Source: Hymenobacter glacialis (GTDB lineage: Bacteria; Bacteroidota; Bacteroidia; Cytophagales; Hymenobacteraceae). From it: a stretch of 64,000 nucleotides of DNA. The DNA is taken from NCBI RefSeq assembly GCF_001816165.1, contig NZ_MDZC01000044.1, positions 21,435 through 85,434 of the forward strand. Reading direction: 5' to 3'. The translations under genes were made by a program, and so were the position numbers. The notes under the pieces are model-generated. The model did not search any database. It was not told the origin of the DNA and worked only from the letters and a program-made list of their open reading frames with translations. Below, piece by piece: positions 61,443 through 64,000 of this stretch (within the stretch, counting starts at the first letter, position 1; every line of letters begins with the position of its first letter).

Positions 61443-62492
61443 ATGAAAATAACTGATTACTCTCGCGTCACGCTTTCACTGCTTGGCTTGCTGTTGGGCT
61501 TGGTCCCAGGTGCCACGGCCCAACGCACGCAAATCAAAGGGTTTGTGGACGCGTCCGCCTATTACCGAAACGGCAAAGTCAGCTTTGGCCTCGGCGAGCA
61601 GGACCTGTTTATCACGTCCGAGATAACGGAGCGCCTGTCTTTTTTGGGTGAAACGGTTTTCAAGTTTTCGCTCACTTCGCCCACGGATTTCGACATCAGC
61701 GTCGAGCGCATCATTCTCAAGTATAACTATGTGGGAAACCACAGCGTCTTGCTGGGCAAGCACCACACGCCCATCAACTATTGGAACGACACCTACCACC
61801 ATGGCCGGGTGTTTTTCCCTACCATTGACCGGCCCCTGCTGTTTGCGCAGGGCATTATCCCGCTCCACACCACGGGCGTGAGCTTGCAGGGGCAAAACCT
61901 GGGCCGCCTTCGCTTTGGCTACGACGCCATGGTGGGCAACGGCATTGGGTCGGGCGATGTAGTGGACAACAACCCCTTTAAGTCTGCCACGCTGGCCGTG
62001 CACGTCAAGCCCACCGACGGCATGCGGCTGGGGGCTTCGCTGTATCACGATGCCATCTCGAAAGGCAGCACCATGCACAACCATTCGGGCGGGGTACGGC
62101 CGGTGGTCCTCAACCGGATAAGCCAGGATATTGTGACGGGCTCCGTTTTCTACACCGACTCGGTTTTCTCCCGGAAATTCGAGCTGCTGGCCGAAAGCAG
62201 CATGGTCAACAGCCGCTCCGACAGCCTCGGCACGCAGCGTGCGGTGGCCACCTACGTGTACGCCGGCCTGCGCCTGACCGAGAAAATCATTCCTTACGTC
62301 CGCCTCGACGACATCCGGTTCACCAGCAACCGGGAAGTATATTTCCTCTCCAACAACACCCAATCTTTCGTGGGCGGGCTGCGCTACGAGCTGAGTTACC
62401 TGGCCGTGCTGAAGCTTGAGTACCAGCACACCAAAAGCCCCTTGCACTCCGCCTCCGACAAAGTCACCTTCCAAGTGGCCGTGGGCTTTTAA
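61443..62492 (+). CDS. Porin-like outer membrane protein
   Basis: A 349-residue protein with a signal peptide (MKITDYSRVTLSLLGLLLGLVPGATA). The mature part begins QRTQIKGFVDASAYYRNGKVSFGLGEQD, a first-strand pattern of phosphate-selective or general porin-like barrels, and it ends in the aromatic VTFQVAVGF, typical for insertion by the BAM complex. HTPINYWNDTYHHGRVFFPT resembles a loop region. It heads a run with a PstS-like protein (12 nt downstream) and a sensor kinase, suggesting that it feeds or is controlled with that sensor. The substrate is unknown. Confidence 0.75.
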   Translation: MKITDYSRVTLSLLGLLLGLVPGATAQRTQIKGFVDASAYYRNGKVSFGLGEQDLFITSEITERLSFLGETVFKFSLTSPTDFDISVERIILKYNYVGNHSVLLGKHHTPINYWNDTYHHGRVFFPTIDRPLLFAQGIIPLHTTGVSLQGQNLGRLRFGYDAMVGNGIGSGDVVDNNPFKSATLAVHVKPTDGMRLGASLYHDAISKGSTMHNHSGGVRPVVLNRISQDIVTGSVFYTDSVFSRKFELLAESSMVNSRSDSLGTQRAVATYVYAGLRLTEKIIPYVRLDDIRFTSNREVYFLSNNTQSFVGGLRYELSYLAVLKLEYQHTKSPLHSASDKVTFQVAVGF

Positions 62493-62504
62493 CTCGTATA
62501 GTAT

Positions 62505-62948
62505 ATGGCTTGGGCCTACCGAATTACGTTTTTCCTGCTCCTTATTGGGTGCTGCCATGCTCAGGCGGGTGCGCAGGACCTGAACCTCGCGGTCATCGGC
62601 AATGGCAAAGGCGTGCCGCCCGAGATGAAGCTGGCGCAGCTGAGGTCCACCATGAAGGGGGAAAAGTTGCGTTGGCCCGACGGCAGCAAAGTGGTAATTG
62701 CCCTGCTGAAAACCACCACGCCAATTGGCCAGAACACCAGCAAAAAAATCTATAACATGAACGCCAACGAGCTGAATAAGTATTGGCTGGCGCTGGTATT
62801 CCAAGGCAAAGCCGACGCGCCCAATTTCTTCAACTCCGAAACCGAGCTGGAAAACTTTGTGGCGCAAACCAACGGGGCCATTGGCGTGGTCAACCAGCCC
62901 GGGCCGAGCAGCAAAACCATCACCATCGACGGGAAGAAATTTTTGTAA
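62505..62948 (+). CDS. Small PstS-like substrate-binding protein
   Basis: A 147-residue exported protein (signal MAWAYRITFFLLLIGCCHAQAG, maybe a lipoprotein-like Cys17/18 region). The body matches the short phosphate-ABC-type binding fold: NMNANELNKYWLALVFQGKAD near residues 82-102 and TNGAIGVVNQPGPSS near 123-137, which would bind an anion at the interlobe. Only one lobe-length is present, so it may act as a sensor ligand receptor rather than a transport component. It lies between a porin and a sensor kinase, with 12-nt and 42-nt gaps, so operon expression is likely. Confidence 0.8.
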   Translation: MAWAYRITFFLLLIGCCHAQAGAQDLNLAVIGNGKGVPPEMKLAQLRSTMKGEKLRWPDGSKVVIALLKTTTPIGQNTSKKIYNMNANELNKYWLALVFQGKADAPNFFNSETELENFVAQTNGAIGVVNQPGPSSKTITIDGKKFL

Positions 62949-62990
62949 GAACCGCCTCATTACGTCCGGCTACTCAAAGCCCCGCCTGGT

Positions 62991-64000
62991 ATGGTAAACA
63001 GCTCACGTCGTTCGTCTATCCTGCGCATCATCAGCCACTTGCGGCTCACGGTCAAGACCAAAATCTGGCTGGCTGTGACCAGCATCGTGCTGTTGTTTTC
63101 CTTTTTCGTGCTCTTCTACCTACCCGTCATTCAGGAGCGCAGCCTGCTCAACAACTTCAACAAGGACGTGCAAAACCACGCCAACACGGTGGCGCTGGGG
63201 GTGAAAATTGCCATGACCGAACAAAATTTCCAGGGGGTGCAAACCGCTATGGACTTTGTAAAGAAAGACCCCCTGCTGCAATTCGTGAGCTTGCTTCAGA
63301 CCGATACTTCCTGGAACGCCGCCCACACCCGCTACCGCATCAAGCGCACGGTTTTCAAGACTTATCCCGAGCGAAAGAAGATAGACGTCGACGCCACCTC
63401 CAGCGACTCCATGGTGGTCAAGCGGACCGGTTTCAGCACGCCGATGATGACCGGCGAAATCATGCTGGCCTTCTCCACCCGGGAGATTGTGCAGAGCAAG
63501 CGTCAGATTCGCATCACCTCGCTGTTTTTCAGCTTCCTGGTGTTCAGCATCGGGATTGGCATTGGCTTTGGCCTGGCCAAAAGCATCTCGGTGCCGGTTT
63601 TGAAGCTGCGCGACGCGGCCAACAAAGTGGGCCGGGGCGACCTCACCCAGCGCGTGCAGAGCACTTCGCGGGATGAGATTGGGGAGCTGGGCGCGGCGTT
63701 CAACAAGATGGTGACCGACCTGTCGACCACGCGCCACGAGCTCGAAGCCCGGACGAGTGAGCTACTAATTGAGCAGCGAAAGTCCGACGACTTGCTGGAA
63801 GGCCTGCAACGCACCCTGGCCGACCTACGCGAAACCCAGGAGCAACTCATCCGGCAGGAGAAACTGGCTTCGATTGGCCAGCTCACCAAGGGCCTCGTGG
63901 ACCGGCTGCTCAATCCGCTGAGCTACGTGAGCAACTTTGCCGACGTGTCGACAGAGCTTTTGGCGGAGTGCCAGGAGTTGCTCGCAACGGGCTCCTACGC
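62991..64000 (+). CDS. HAMP-domain sensor kinase with Asp in place of the phospho-histidine, partial
   Basis: 336 codons are present and the frame runs off the window. Order: membrane helix (residues 24-44), periplasmic region (45-165, no recognised fold), second membrane helix (about 175-195), HAMP (VPVLKLRDAANKVGRGDLTQRV, DEIGELGAAFNKM; about 200-252), coiled coil (ELEARTSELLIEQRKSDDLL) and the H-box. The usual TAGIAHEIQNPL pattern reads LTKGLVDRLLNPLSYV, so position 304 is Asp where the phospho-accepting His is expected. The rest of the H-box and the NFADVSTELL tail are conserved. ATPase motifs are outside the window. It may be a pseudokinase that signals through another kinase. The gene belongs with the porin and PstS-like genes. 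Confidence 0.88.
   Translation, partial: MVNSSRRSSILRIISHLRLTVKTKIWLAVTSIVLLFSFFVLFYLPVIQERSLLNNFNKDVQNHANTVALGVKIAMTEQNFQGVQTAMDFVKKDPLLQFVSLLQTDTSWNAAHTRYRIKRTVFKTYPERKKIDVDATSSDSMVVKRTGFSTPMMTGEIMLAFSTREIVQSKRQIRITSLFFSFLVFSIGIGIGFGLAKSISVPVLKLRDAANKVGRGDLTQRVQSTSRDEIGELGAAFNKMVTDLSTTRHELEARTSELLIEQRKSDDLLEGLQRTLADLRETQEQLIRQEKLASIGQLTKGLVDRLLNPLSYVSNFADVSTELLAECQELLATGSY

Noticed and set aside
1..64000. CRISPR array, prophage or complete insertion sequence
   Set aside because: No regularly spaced direct repeats, phage structural genes or transposase genes were found; the repeats seen are isolated palindromes.

Overview
The window looks like a chromosomal segment of a GC-rich, aerobic, gliding-type Bacteroidota, most probably Hymenobacter or a close relative (order Cytophagales). 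The evidence is: TAnnTTTG-type -7 promoter elements; three proteins with C-terminal T9SS sorting domains; an exosortase cassette of the Bacteroidota type; many outer-membrane beta-barrels; LytS/LytTR signalling next to a TonB-type receptor; and GC-rich codons with AT-rich intergenic promoters. No rRNA, CRISPR array, prophage or complete insertion sequence is visible.

Layout. 1-1.3 kb: tail of a probable exosortase substrate, an exosortase and its partner membrane protein. 1.3-2.1 kb: tRNA-Leu(TAA), an HNH nuclease gene wedged between tRNAs, and tRNA-Gly(GCC). 2.1-9.8 kb: housekeeping genes (mutS, a SpoU-type RNA methyltransferase, a J-domain membrane protein, a TerC protein, YajQ, an acetyltransferase, a DUF962/Mpo1-like protein, a thioesterase). 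10-20 kb: S9 peptidase, NYN-cold-shock fusion, YdjM-like membrane protein, mfd, a DUF6624-like protein, an ElaA-like acetyltransferase, a DsbA-family protein. 20-31 kb: aldo/keto reductase, an outer-membrane receptor divergent from a LytS/LytTR pair, an RsbQ-like hydrolase, a protease-propeller-barrel fusion and a YceI protein. 31-39 kb: a 1554-residue cytoplasmic kinase with about ten PAS domains, then a methionine/glutamine transaminase and an omega-amidase. 39-48.6 kb: two small membrane proteins, a T9SS FG-GAP protein, murF, rfbC, a glycosyltransferase, a cytochrome c, hflX and an outer-membrane protein. 48.6-55 kb: ppk1, a SixA-like phosphatase and two tandem T9SS M43 metalloproteases. 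55-61 kb: a frameshifted metallophosphoesterase-barrel gene, an HD-Pycsar effector protein and tRNA-Arg(CCT). 61-64 kb: an apparent operon of porin-like protein, PstS-like binding protein and a sensor kinase whose H-box histidine is replaced by Asp (cut by the window end).

Recurring DNA structure is the least explained layer. (1) A family of long inverted repeats with ends GTCATnCTGAGC sits in six intergenic gaps. (2) A separate palindrome, GAACGCGCC-nn-GGCGCGTTC, lies in one orientation just upstream of mutS, the RNA methyltransferase and the ydjM-like gene, with a half copy upstream of mfd. (3) Promoter -7 elements lie only 3-5 nt before several start codons, suggesting leaderless mRNAs. 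The best candidates for new biology are the HD-PycTM protein without a visible cyclase, the Asp-for-His kinase operon, the protease-propeller-barrel fusion and the repair-gene palindrome. No entirely new multi-gene system is proven by the sequence alone.
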